From contig NZ_CP038266.1 in NCBI RefSeq assembly GCF_004564355.1, positions 620,001-684,000 of the forward strand: DNA of 64,000 nucleotides, read 5' to 3'. Position numbers and translations under genes: made by a program. Positions 17,363-25,940 of the stretch are shown piece after piece. The stretch's first letter is position 1. Every line of letters starts with the position of its first letter. This DNA comes from Microbacterium wangchenii. GTDB taxonomy: Bacteria > Actinomycetota > Actinomycetes > Actinomycetales > Microbacteriaceae. A model generated the notes under the pieces. The model was not told where the DNA came from and ran no database searches. It saw only the letters and a list, made by a program, of their open reading frames with translations.

Positions 17363-17755
17363 TCAGCTGCGGTGGCCGCCCGGCTCCGGGTCGAGCGGCT
17401 GGGCCGCTGCCCGCCGCCGGCGGATCTCCTCTTCGAGCGCGGCGATCTCGATCTCGCGTTCGAGGGCGGCGAGCTGCGCTTCGGTGGAGTGAGGGGCGGA
17501 TGGCGCGGACGGCTGGGCCGCTGCATCCGCCGCCCACCGGCGCGGGTCGCCGAAGCTCATGGGTTCGCGGCGGCTTCCCCACTCCCGCCCGAGGGTGATC
17601 CACAGGATGGAGCCGATGACGGGGAGCAGGACGATGAGCAGCACCCACCCGAACTTGGGGAGGTGGTTCACCTGGTCTTCGCGGCGGGTGATGACGTCGA
17701 TGAGCGCGATCAGCAGGAGCGCGAAGAGCAGCAGGGGCAGCAGCAGCACGGTCAT
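17363..17755 (-). CDS. Small membrane protein with PLDc_N (phospholipase D-nuclease N-terminal) domain
   Basis: 130 residues. Two N-terminal helices (LLLPLLLFALLLIALIDVI and FGWVLLIVLLPVIGSILWIT) joined by the charged RREDQVNHLPK form the PLDc_N domain, normally found ahead of cardiolipin-synthase-type domains but often alone in actinobacteria. The rest is a cytoplasmic tail with a Glu/Arg-rich helix (LAALEREIEIAALEEEIRRR) that could form a coiled coil. Function unknown. Confidence 0.85.
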   Translation of the reverse strand: MTVLLLPLLLFALLLIALIDVITRREDQVNHLPKFGWVLLIVLLPVIGSILWITLGREWGSRREPMSFGDPRRWAADAAAQPSAPSAPHSTEAQLAALEREIEIAALEEEIRRRRAAAQPLDPEPGGHRS

Positions 17756-17968
17756 AGCGTGGCGGGACTCGCCGCGCGTGGCAATGATGACGTGGATTGG
17801 TGGCGGATAGCCGTCGTCGGGTGCGTGCGGGTGCCGGGTGGTCGATTTCGCGGGGGAGAGGCGCCGGTCGCGGGCGGGTCATGGCGGCGGGTGCCGGCTG
17901 CGCGCCACGACCTCGGGTGGGGTGGCGCGGCTGGGTGGGTGGCGCGGCGGGGCGGGGGAGGGGAAGCT

Positions 17969-19414
17969 TCAGAAGGGTGGCGGGTCGCCGTCGGGGATGA
18001 ACATCACTCGTGGGGGTGGCTCGTCGGTGTAGACGTTGCCGAGGGGGCTGGTGAACTCCAGCGAGCCGTCGCCGAGCTGCCGCACGGCCCAGGCGGTCTC
18101 GGTCTTGAGGGTGTGATGTCGCGTGCACAGGTGGGCGAGGTTGCCGATCGCGGTCGGTCCGCCTTCGTGGTGTTCGTGATTGTGATCGATCTGACATCGG
18201 TGCGCGGGCTGGCGGCATCCGAATCCGCGGCAGTGCTGGTCGCGAGCCCGGAGGAAGCGCTGCTGGTCGGCGCGCGGCGTGTATCGGTCGACTTCGAGGA
18301 CCGTGCCGGTGATGGGGTCGCACATCACGCGGTCCCACCCCGGGGCGTCGCCGGCGAGGCGCCGGGCGGTTTCGGGATCGATGGGGATCTGCCCGTGGAG
18401 GCTGGCTCCCGTGTGGGTCTTGCCCGCGAGGGTCAGCACCGGCACGACCACCTGCACGTGCGCCCGGATCGCGCCGAGCCCCCCGGAGCTGCGGTCGGTC
18501 ACCGGATCGATGGCCGGAGTGCCGGTCAGCAGCATGTCGGAGACGAGGTCGGCCCCGATCTGCACGAGGGTGCGGGTGTCGTCGATCACCTCGGCCGGCG
18601 TGGGTTCGGCAGCTTCCCCGGCGGGCGGAGGCGTGAGGTCGTCGAGCGTGAAGTCCGCCGCATCCACTGCTGTCGCCGCATCCCGTGCCGACTCGGCGTC
18701 GGCTGGCGTGGTCACCGATTTCTCGGCGGCGCGGCGGGCGCGCTCGGCGTTGGCGGCGTCGCGGATGATGCGGGCCTGCTGGCGGATGCGGTCGCGGATG
18801 CCGTAGGCGAGGGCAGCGGGAAGTCGTACCTGCAGGAGGGCCATGCCGTCGTCGAGGTCGACGATGCTCACGCCTCGCGTCTCGCACGCCTCGGCGAAAC
18901 GCTCGGACATGCCCACGGGATTGACCGCCTCGGCCAGCTGCCGCGCGAAGGCGCGGGTGCGCCCCGGTGTCTCGCGGGCCGCACGGTCGAGCACGGTGTG
19001 TTCCCACGCCGCGCGGACGTCGGCGTTGTCGATGGATGCGCCCACTTCGAGGATCACGTCGGCATGCCGCTTGGAGATGCGGGCTTCTTCGAGCGCGGTG
19101 AGCGTCGCGGAGAAGCGGGTGACGAACGCGTAGGCGTCGTTCAGCTCTTTCTGCGCGGTGAGGTCGTGCACGTGAGTGGCGAAGGCGACTTCGGCCGACA
19201 GTGACCGCATCGGCATTTCTCGATCGCGCGAGGCCCGGGAGGTCATCCGTTCCATCTCGTCCAGCGCGATCGCGGCCAGCTCCGCTTCCTGCCGGATGAG
19301 GGCCGCCTGCGCGCGGGCGATGACGGATTTCTGCTCCCGGACGACGTCGAGACCGGCACGCATCCGGTCGACGTCGGCACCCTGGGTTTCCGCAGGCCGG
19401 GAGCTGGTTTCCAT
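17969..19414 (-). CDS. DUF222/HNH endonuclease-domain protein (13E12 family), copy 2
   Basis: 481 residues. DUF222 helical region in the first 330 residues, then an HNH nuclease: HCRGFGC, CQIDHNHEHHEGG, LCTRHHTLKTE. It shares the tail PDGDPPPF and the overall layout with the copy at 4808-6130, but carries an extra acidic/proline-rich insert around residues 230-265. The 213 bases downstream, up to the PLDc_N gene start, hold no gene. The two copies are in the same orientation about 12 kb apart. Confidence 0.9.
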   Translation of the reverse strand: METSSRPAETQGADVDRMRAGLDVVREQKSVIARAQAALIRQEAELAAIALDEMERMTSRASRDREMPMRSLSAEVAFATHVHDLTAQKELNDAYAFVTRFSATLTALEEARISKRHADVILEVGASIDNADVRAAWEHTVLDRAARETPGRTRAFARQLAEAVNPVGMSERFAEACETRGVSIVDLDDGMALLQVRLPAALAYGIRDRIRQQARIIRDAANAERARRAAEKSVTTPADAESARDAATAVDAADFTLDDLTPPPAGEAAEPTPAEVIDDTRTLVQIGADLVSDMLLTGTPAIDPVTDRSSGGLGAIRAHVQVVVPVLTLAGKTHTGASLHGQIPIDPETARRLAGDAPGWDRVMCDPITGTVLEVDRYTPRADQQRFLRARDQHCRGFGCRQPAHRCQIDHNHEHHEGGPTAIGNLAHLCTRHHTLKTETAWAVRQLGDGSLEFTSPLGNVYTDEPPPRVMFIPDGDPPPF

Positions 19415-19639
19415 GCTTCGAAGCTACGCCGGGCCACCGACATTGCCGCTCCGCAGGGGAGCCGGCGCGAAAACCGGTGGATAACTCGCGCTATGCCCAG
19501 TCCCGCGCGTCGCCGACGCGGATTCTCGCACCGGAACACCCGCAGGACCGGTGACGCCCAGCGCCAGAGTCGGGATAGGCCAGACTGATCCGCACACCCC
19601 GAAACGGGGGATCGCCCTGTCTCGCTTCCACCCGCGACA

Positions 19640-20670
19640 CGTGCCGGGCGCAGCCGCCACTGGCGGTGCCCGCGTCGTCGGGGCCGCCAGCGCCCGCCGT
19701 TTCGCCTGGTCGAGGCGGGCCTGATCGAGAACGCGACGGTGGATGCCGCTTTGACCGCCGTGCGCGTCGACGGCCCCGCCGATGCCGTGCGCATCGTGGG
19801 CGGCGCCTTCACGTCGGACCATCGTGGTCTGCAGATGACGGGGGCCTCACCGGCGCGACGGTGGAGGGCGTCGAGATCTCCGCTCCGCGAGTGGCGGCGG
19901 AGGTGAAGGATGCCGAGGTCGCTCTGACCGGCTCCCGCCTGCGGGTAGATGTGGGCCACGTGGTGGAGCTCTCCGGCGGAGGGCGTGCCGACATCATCGG
20001 GAACGTGTTCGCTGGAACGGGGCAGGATGCTGTCGTCGCGCTGCGGGGCGCACAAGCGGTGACGCGGGACAACGATGCGAATGGGTGGAGGTTCCAGCTC
20101 GCGTTCATCGCGTGGATGAACGAGCACCCGATGATGTGGATGTGGGCGTTCGTGCTCGTGATCCCGGCGATCGGTCTTCCGCTCCTCGCGCGGCGGCGGC
20201 GCCGGCATCGCGAGCTGCGGAGTCTGCTCGAGGAGGCGATCATCCGCTACGGGGTGGCGCAGTTGGACTCGTATGGGTCGGAGCAGGCGGAGGGTCTCGT
20301 GTCAGATGCTGCGAAACCGGCCCCCGCTGCGGCCGAGCGGCAGCCGGCGCCGGTGGCGGCGCCTCGCTCGCCGCGCCACGTCCGACGGCCAGCGCGGACT
20401 TCGGCGGCGGCGCGGGTTCCCGCGGATTCGCCTCCACAGAGTGAGGGCCCGCGATCGTTCAATGATCTGCGGGCGGGTGCGCTCGCAGATCGGGAGTTTG
20501 CGACGCTGCAGCAGTTCGCCTTAGCTGCCGTCTTGGAAGCCGGCTACCCGCTGGCGACGATCGCCCGTCTGTTCCGCGTGCCGTCGTGGCGGCTGCAGAC
20601 CTGGGTCGACGAGACGCTGGAGGCCGCCGCCTCGCGCCCGTCGCCGGGGAGAAGCCTCCCGCGTCGGTGA
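19640..20670 (+). pseudogene. Frameshifted, 5'-truncated beta-helix / membrane / HTH protein remnant
   Basis: Two overlapping frames make one protein. Up to about 19843 the frame gives LVEAGLIENATVDAALTAVR and VRIVGGAFTSDHRGLQMTG; after the G-run at 19840-19844 the next frame continues GLTGATVEGVEISAPRVAAE and SRLRVDVGHVVELSGGGRAD. One extra G would join them. These are beta-helix-type repeats. A helix (MMWMWAFVLVIPAIGLPLLA) and basic cytoplasmic tail follow, ending in an HTH-like FALAAVLEAGYPLATIARLF with VPSWRLQTWVDET. No proper N-terminus or signal peptide is found upstream, so the gene is also truncated. It borders the exopolysaccharide locus. A sequencing error could explain the shift but not the missing start. 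Confidence 0.65.
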
Positions 20671-21102
20671 TACGCGATTATGACCGAGCACCGCCGGCGC
20701 GGTCAGGTGAAGCCGAGGGTATGGGCGAGGCTTCCCGGTCAGAGCATCACTTAGTCACCGAATCTGGAACCCATCACCTGGCAGCCAACCTGTCCCCAGT
20801 TCGCTCTGGGGTCCGCCGACGAGTCAGATGGGGCTGGGTTGTGATGGACGCAGTGTGCGCAGAAGCGGTGTTGACGCTCAAAGCGGGAGATGCGTCGGCG
20901 AATGGGGTGCTCGCTCGCGAAGATGCTCGGGCGAGCGGACGACCCGTCGCCGCGCGAATGACCCGTGTGCACGCCACCTTCGCCCGCGCAGATGGCGTGC
21001 ACCGCGGCGTAGGCCCCAAGCTGTGCTGACAAGGTCGCCGACAAACTACGCCTGACAGTCAGCGAAGGCTCTTCGCAACGCGCATACCGTACGATTGCCA
21101 GC
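20671..21102. other. Intergenic region, no gene seen (432 bases)
   Basis: No convincing reading frame on either strand. It contains a small hairpin, CCCCAG (20794-20799) with CTGGGG (20806-20811), and a possible promoter -10 just before the polymerase gene. Base composition begins to shift towards AT here, marking the edge of the exopolysaccharide core. Confidence 0.5.
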
Positions 21103-21103
21103 A
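21090..21103 (+). promoter_or_regulatory. Candidate -10 element for a leaderless transcript
   Basis: TACGAT at 21090-21095 lies 7 bases before the ATG at 21103, which lacks any ribosome-binding site. This spacing would start transcription at or next to the A of ATG, a common actinobacterial arrangement. No good -35 is visible. Confidence 0.3.
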
Positions 21104-22572
21104 TGGCATGGGCGGGGCGCTTACACAGCGACAGCCCCTGGATTCTCCTGGCCGCGATCTGCGCGATCCCGCTCGTGATCTTGGCCTGTGTCGACCCGTT
21201 GATCGGGGTCGGTGTGATCGCAGGCGCCGTGGTCGTTGTTCTCGCACTAGTCAGGCCCAAGACGTTCTTTTTGCTCGGGATGTTCATCCTGTTGTTGCAG
21301 CGGACGCTGAGCCTCCATGTCGGCGGGGGGATAGTCGATCAGTTCGATGAGATCTTCGTAGCGGCGTGCGCCGTGCTTTTCAGTACGCAGCGGCTCCTTC
21401 GTGGGCAGACGCTGCGAGTTCTTCCGGGTCAGGCGCTGACGGTCATCTTTATCCTCATTGGATTGGCTGGATGCGTCGTCAATTCGGTCCCGCTTGGGGT
21501 GTCTCTTCAAGGAGCGCTCTTGATCGTTAAGGGCTTCGTGCTCGCCTGGGGCGTAGCGCAGCTCGACTGGGCGACTCACGATGTCGAACAGATCGCAAAG
21601 GCGGCGGCTACGTTTGCCGTTCTCCTAATAGTGGGCGGTGTGATCAACTTCGTTGCCCCTGGCCCATGGTCGCAGGTCGTTCTGGCCGGTCAGGACTACG
21701 GCTCACGATTCGGGCTTGCACCGATCACATCCTTTTTCCAGCATCCTGGATACTTCGGCTCGGTGATGGCTATGACCCTCCTCGCAGCGCTCGCCTTTCA
21801 GTCGGTGTTCCGCCGCACGAAGACTTCGATCCTCCTCGTATTTGGATCGCTCTTCGCGGCGTTCCTTACGGGCAGGCGGAAGGTTTTGATCGGACTCGTC
21901 GCGGGCGTCTCGGTCCTCGGCCTCCGGCTGCGAATGGCCCCTCTTCTAATCGTGGCCGTGCTCGCGGTTCCTCTTTCCCTGCTCGTGTTCTGGAACCGTA
22001 TTGTCGAGGTCGTTCAGTACACTTGGGCTGAGTACTTCGTCAATCCAGATGCGGTCGCCCGCATCCGTCTCACGATTGACTCGTTCACAATCGCCGCCCA
22101 GTCATTCCCGTTCGGTGCGGGGTTCGGTCGTTTTGGTAGCGCAGTCGCTCGGCAGAACTACAGCCCTCTGTATTACGAACTGAGCTATAACAACGTCTGG
22201 GGGCTGGGGCCGACTGAGGAGTCGGGGCAATTCCTCACCGACACATTTTGGCCGGCCATCATCGGAGAATCGGGCTTCATCGGTGCGGCCTGCTTCATCG
22301 CTGTGCTCGTGGTTTTCGTTCGCAGATTCGGCCTCCTAAGCCGTCAGTCGCAGGGGTGGGACCGTTGGCTCGGGCTTGTAGGGCTCGCGTGGACTGTTCA
22401 GATGACCGTCGAATCCGTCGCTGGGGCGGTATTCACCGCCGTGCCAACCTTCGCACTCTTCTTCGGGCTCGTCGGAATAGTCGCGACTCGTCCAAAGCCT
22501 GAGATAAGTGGGTACCCAACTGGGCGAGTCCCCTCCCGGGCGCCATGGGGAAGGGTGCTGCAGCGCTCGTGA
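21103..22572 (+). CDS. O-antigen ligase/polymerase-like membrane protein, probable exopolysaccharide polymerase (Wzy-like)
   Basis: 489 residues with about 11-12 membrane helices throughout. A larger extracytoplasmic region around residues 325-380 (GAGFGRFGSAVARQNYSPLY, WGLGPTEESGQFLTDTFW) precedes the final helices, as in O-antigen ligase/Wzy-type proteins; sequence conservation in this class is low. In this locus, with priming transferase, flippase and Wzz-kinase, the polymerase role is the best fit. No ribosome site precedes the ATG. Codon use is less GC-biased than the flanking chromosome. It overlaps the acyltransferase gene. Confidence 0.7.
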   Translation: MAWAGRLHSDSPWILLAAICAIPLVILACVDPLIGVGVIAGAVVVVLALVRPKTFFLLGMFILLLQRTLSLHVGGGIVDQFDEIFVAACAVLFSTQRLLRGQTLRVLPGQALTVIFILIGLAGCVVNSVPLGVSLQGALLIVKGFVLAWGVAQLDWATHDVEQIAKAAATFAVLLIVGGVINFVAPGPWSQVVLAGQDYGSRFGLAPITSFFQHPGYFGSVMAMTLLAALAFQSVFRRTKTSILLVFGSLFAAFLTGRRKVLIGLVAGVSVLGLRLRMAPLLIVAVLAVPLSLLVFWNRIVEVVQYTWAEYFVNPDAVARIRLTIDSFTIAAQSFPFGAGFGRFGSAVARQNYSPLYYELSYNNVWGLGPTEESGQFLTDTFWPAIIGESGFIGAACFIAVLVVFVRRFGLLSRQSQGWDRWLGLVGLAWTVQMTVESVAGAVFTAVPTFALFFGLVGIVATRPKPEISGYPTGRVPSRAPWGRVLQRS

Positions 22573-23690
22573 CCCAAAAGCCAATTCGTCTCACCTGGCC
22601 CGATATGGCGCGCGGGGCGTGCGTGATGCTCGTTGTATTGCACCACGTCATTCGACAAATGGTTGACCAAGCGCCGGAGTCTTGGCAGATGGCCGGAGCC
22701 GCCTGGACGGTGCTCGATGACTTCCTGACGCCGATTCGCATTCCGCTGTTCTTCTTCATCTCGGGACTGCTCGTCCAGCGGTCGCTGTCTCGTCCGTGGG
22801 GGGAAACCCGCAAACGCTGGGTTGTCCCTGTCTATTTGTACGTACTCTGGAGCACGTTACTCACGTTGCGCTTGCTGCTGCCGTGGGGAGATCATGAGCA
22901 TTCGTTCCTGAGCAACTTCTTCGGGAACCTTGTCCTCGCGGGCAGCGGCTACTGGTATCTGTACGCGCTGCCGCTCTACTACCTGTACTCCAGGGTGACG
23001 CGCCGCTGGCCATGGTGGCTGGCCTTGCTGCCGCTTCTACCCGGTCTGGCCTTCCGAGATCAATTCACTGAGTGGATGCAGTCTGCTGGATATGAGGTAA
23101 TGGACAGCGCGAGTCTTCTCGGCAGCATCCTCGCCAACGCCGCCTTCTATTGGATCGGTGCTCGGTACGGGGCGATTGTTATGGAAGCGCTCCGGAACCT
23201 TCGATGGCTGGTCAGCACTTCGCTGGTTCTTGGGTACACAGCCGTACAATCGATCGCGATCGCGGCGGGCTCTGTGGACGCTGTGGTACCAGTGGTCAGC
23301 CTTCTCGGGATCGGGGTGGGCATTCTGGTTGCGTCCCGTGCCTCGTCAGACGCTCTGCCGTCGCGCGGGCTCCGCTATGTAGGCGAGCGCACCTTGCCCG
23401 TATACGTGCTGCAGTTCTTCTTCGTGTCGGTCCTGAGCCTCGCGTGGTCCCGTATGGGAAGCATGCCGATCATCGACCAGATGCCGCTTCTCGCGTGGCT
23501 ATACCCCGTGCTGGTGACTACCGCGATCGTGCTCGTTTCCCTCGGCGTGTACCGAGTCGCGAACTTGTTCAGTGCGCTGAGGTGGCTATTCACCCCACCG
23601 GAGCGCTGGACGAGGCCAGCCGCGACACCCGATGTAGGTGTACGCCCAAGCGCCACCGACTCAGACGGCGGGCCGCGACGCTCCGTTTGA
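22569..23690 (+). CDS. Acyltransferase family 3 membrane protein
   Basis: 373 residues from the GTG at 22569, which overlaps the polymerase stop (GTGA); an ATG at 22545 is also in frame. N-terminal DMARGACVMLVVLHHVIRQM contains the conserved arginine and the paired histidines of acyltransferase-3 proteins. PIRIPLFFFISGLLV and about eight further helices follow. Such proteins add acetyl or succinyl groups to polysaccharides or their lipid-linked repeat units, so this one probably decorates the exopolysaccharide. Confidence 0.88.
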   Translation: MTQKPIRLTWPDMARGACVMLVVLHHVIRQMVDQAPESWQMAGAAWTVLDDFLTPIRIPLFFFISGLLVQRSLSRPWGETRKRWVVPVYLYVLWSTLLTLRLLLPWGDHEHSFLSNFFGNLVLAGSGYWYLYALPLYYLYSRVTRRWPWWLALLPLLPGLAFRDQFTEWMQSAGYEVMDSASLLGSILANAAFYWIGARYGAIVMEALRNLRWLVSTSLVLGYTAVQSIAIAAGSVDAVVPVVSLLGIGVGILVASRASSDALPSRGLRYVGERTLPVYVLQFFFVSVLSLAWSRMGSMPIIDQMPLLAWLYPVLVTTAIVLVSLGVYRVANLFSALRWLFTPPERWTRPAATPDVGVRPSATDSDGGPRRSV

Positions 23691-24199
23691 GTTGTTCACC
23701 ATCAACACGGCAGGGCCGCCGATCGGTAAGGATTGAATCGCCTCCCACGTCCCTGGTCTTGGCGAATCTGAGTTGGCCTCGGTCCTACAGCTGTCCCGGC
23801 GTTGCCTGACCACCGAAGGATCATGCCAATTCCGTGACCGTCGGACCGATGGTTGTTCTCCGGATCCATGTGAGACAGTAGGTGCCCGTATTCGGAAGTC
23901 AACGTCGGTCCTGCGTAACGGGCCATCGGTTCCTGCCGAGCAGTCATCCCACTTTGGAGGTTCCCGCGCCAGCGGATCTCTCCTCGTACGACCGCTGCTG
24001 TCCAGTCGCCGCGGCTACCGCAAATGCTGGAGTGGAGTCCTCGACTCCCCGTGGGTCCGCACCCAAGGCGTCGAGCCAAACCTTTCCCTCTACATTGGAC
24101 GGGTCCTCCCGATGCACCTCCTGCACCTACCACTAGTCCCGGAGGGAGAGGGCATCAGGGAACACATGCCCATTGGTGCGCGTCGATTCCTGCGTGGGC
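23691..24199. other. Intergenic region between convergent genes, no gene seen (509 bases)
   Basis: Frames here are short, overlap on both strands and have no recognisable motif, ribosome site or transposase remnant. The composition is intermediate. No clear terminator hairpin was found. It may be decayed coding sequence left by rearrangement in the exopolysaccharide locus. Confidence 0.4.
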
Positions 24200-25510
24200 T
24201 CAGGGACGCCCCATCCCGTGGTACTCCCAGCCGGCGCCCCGCCACGCGGCGGCATTGAGGCAGTTGCGACCGTCGACGATGATCTTGCCGGTCACCAGCT
24301 CTCTGGCGTGCTCGGGGGAGAGTTCACGTCGGTACTCATCCCATTCCGTGACCACGATGACGGCGTCTGCGCCGCGCAGAGCCTCGTCGCGGTCTTCGAC
24401 GTAGTTGAGCTGCGGGTGGATGCGGCGGGCATTCTCGATCGCCGCAGGGTCGGTGATTGTGACCCAGGCGCCCAGCCCGTGCAGACGCACCGCGACGTCG
24501 AGGGCGGGAGAGTCGCGAATGTCGTCACTGTGCGGCTTGAACGCCGCGCCGAGCACCGTGATGTTCTTCTTGAACACCGACCCGCCGAAGGCGTCTACGA
24601 CGATGTCGACCGCGCGGTCGCGGCGTCGGAGGTTGATGGCGTCAACTTCGCGTAAGAATGCGACCGATTCGCCACGGCCGAGCTCTTCGGCACGTGCGGC
24701 GAAGGCGCGGATGTCCTTGGGTAGGCATCCGCCGCCGAACCCGATGCCGGCGCCGAGAAAGCGTCGGCCGATCCGGGCGTCATGTCCGATGGCATCGGCG
24801 AGGGTCGTGACATCAGCGCCGGTGACTTCGGCGATCTCGGCCATCGCGTTGATGAACGAGATCTTGGTCGCCAGGAACGCGTTTGCTGCGACTTTCACGA
24901 GTTCGGCGGTGGCGTAGTCGGTGACGATGAAGGGCGTGCTTTTGGCGATCGAGGGGTGGTAGACCTCTCGGAGCACATCCGCTGCCCGGTCGCCCTCCTC
25001 CCCATCAGGAACCCCCGCGACGAGCCTGTCGGGGTCGATGGTGTCTTTCACCGCCCAGCCCTCGCGGAGGAACTCCGGGTTCCATACCAACGTCGCACCC
25101 GTGGGGGTTACCCGCTCGGCGAGGGTCGCGGCGGTGCCGACGGGAACGGTCGACTTCCCCGCGACGATGTCGCCCGCGGCGAGATGCGGTAGCAGTCCGT
25201 CGATCGCAGCGTTGACGTACGTCAGGTCGGCCGCGTAGCCGTCCTTCACCTGAGGAGTTCCGACCCCGATGAAGTGCACCTTGGCGCCCCGCGCCTCAGC
25301 CATGTCGGTTGTGAACCGCAGGCGCCCCGACTGGATGCCTTCGGTCAGGATTTCTTGTAGGCCGGGCTCGAAGAACGGCGCCTCCCCCTTGGATAGCGAT
25401 GCGATCTTACGGCCGTCCACATCGACGCCGACCACTTCGTGGCCGATCGACGCCATGGACGCTGCGTGCACCGCGCCCAGGTATCCGCAACCAATGACAG
25501 AAATACGCAT
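24200..25510 (-). CDS. ugd: UDP-glucose/UDP-sugar 6-dehydrogenase
   Basis: 436 residues from the ATG at 25510 (GGAAG upstream). N-terminal NAD-binding MRISVIGCGYLGAVHAASMA; substrate region EPGLQEIL; active-site lysine in KVAANAFLATKISFINAMAE; catalytic cysteine in GFGGGCLPKDIRAF. It oxidises UDP-glucose to UDP-glucuronic acid in two NAD-dependent steps, providing an acidic sugar for the exopolysaccharide. A related UDP-sugar substrate cannot be excluded. It is separated by 430 non-coding bases from the glycosyltransferase operon on the same strand, so it probably has its own promoter. Confidence 0.93.
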   Translation of the reverse strand: MRISVIGCGYLGAVHAASMASIGHEVVGVDVDGRKIASLSKGEAPFFEPGLQEILTEGIQSGRLRFTTDMAEARGAKVHFIGVGTPQVKDGYAADLTYVNAAIDGLLPHLAAGDIVAGKSTVPVGTAATLAERVTPTGATLVWNPEFLREGWAVKDTIDPDRLVAGVPDGEEGDRAADVLREVYHPSIAKSTPFIVTDYATAELVKVAANAFLATKISFINAMAEIAEVTGADVTTLADAIGHDARIGRRFLGAGIGFGGGCLPKDIRAFAARAEELGRGESVAFLREVDAINLRRRDRAVDIVVDAFGGSVFKKNITVLGAAFKPHSDDIRDSPALDVAVRLHGLGAWVTITDPAAIENARRIHPQLNYVEDRDEALRGADAVIVVTEWDEYRRELSPEHARELVTGKIIVDGRNCLNAAAWRGAGWEYHGMGRP

Positions 25511-25940
25511 GAGGCTTCCTCGGGACGGCTGACGATCTTCAATGCTCGGAGTGAGCCTCTTCATTAATACCAACCCTTCATTAATAGCAATCCTTCGCTG
25601 CCATCGTGCACGGAGCCCCCGGTGTTCTGAGGGACGATCCCTTGGAGAGGACCTGTCTCATGGACGGACCAGAAACTGGCCGCGCGAACTTCCTGAACGC
25701 CCTGTCCGTGCTCGTATATGTGCCGACGCTCATATAACTTCCCTACTGTCTGGACTCTGAACTCTGGACTCTGGACTGTGGCCGCGGGAGGTCATGTACG
25801 CCCGCTGATTTCGCCCTGGGTTGGCTTGCGCGGAGGCAGTGCTCCCGCCGCCGGCAAATCACTCACTACCTCGAGGGGAGGCGGCCAACCTAAGTGACCT
25901 ATGCCAGTTTGGAGCGTGCACGGGAAGCAGGTGCGCACGG
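25511..25940. other. Non-coding region upstream of ugd with tandem repeats (430 bases)
   Basis: No gene is visible. It contains two 17-base tandem units beginning CTTCATTAATA (25559 and 25576) and three CTGGACT units at 25750, 25764 and 25771. It lies after the stop of the glycosyltransferase operon and ahead of ugd, so it probably holds the ugd promoter. Confidence 0.5.
25559..25592. repeat. Two-copy 17-base tandem repeat, CTTCATTAATAnCAAnC
   Basis: Copies at 25559-25575 and 25576-25592 differ at two positions, and a third partial CTTC follows. They lie about 50-80 bases upstream of the ugd start codon and are strikingly AT-rich for this genome. They could be binding sites in the ugd promoter or a simple duplication. 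Confidence 0.6.

Noticed and set aside
14893..17526. Long minus-strand frame opposite the serine hydrolase
   Set aside because: The plus-strand gene has a signal peptide and two sets of catalytic motifs; the antisense frame has none.
20586..21029. Possible gene after the beta-helix remnant
   Set aside because: Starts inside the remnant's C-terminal coding region, no motif, and composition resembles non-coding frames.
23773..24258. Possible gene in the gap between the acyltransferase and ugd
   Set aside because: Ser/Arg/Pro-rich, no ribosome site, overlaps the ugd end, and overlapping frames exist on the other strand.
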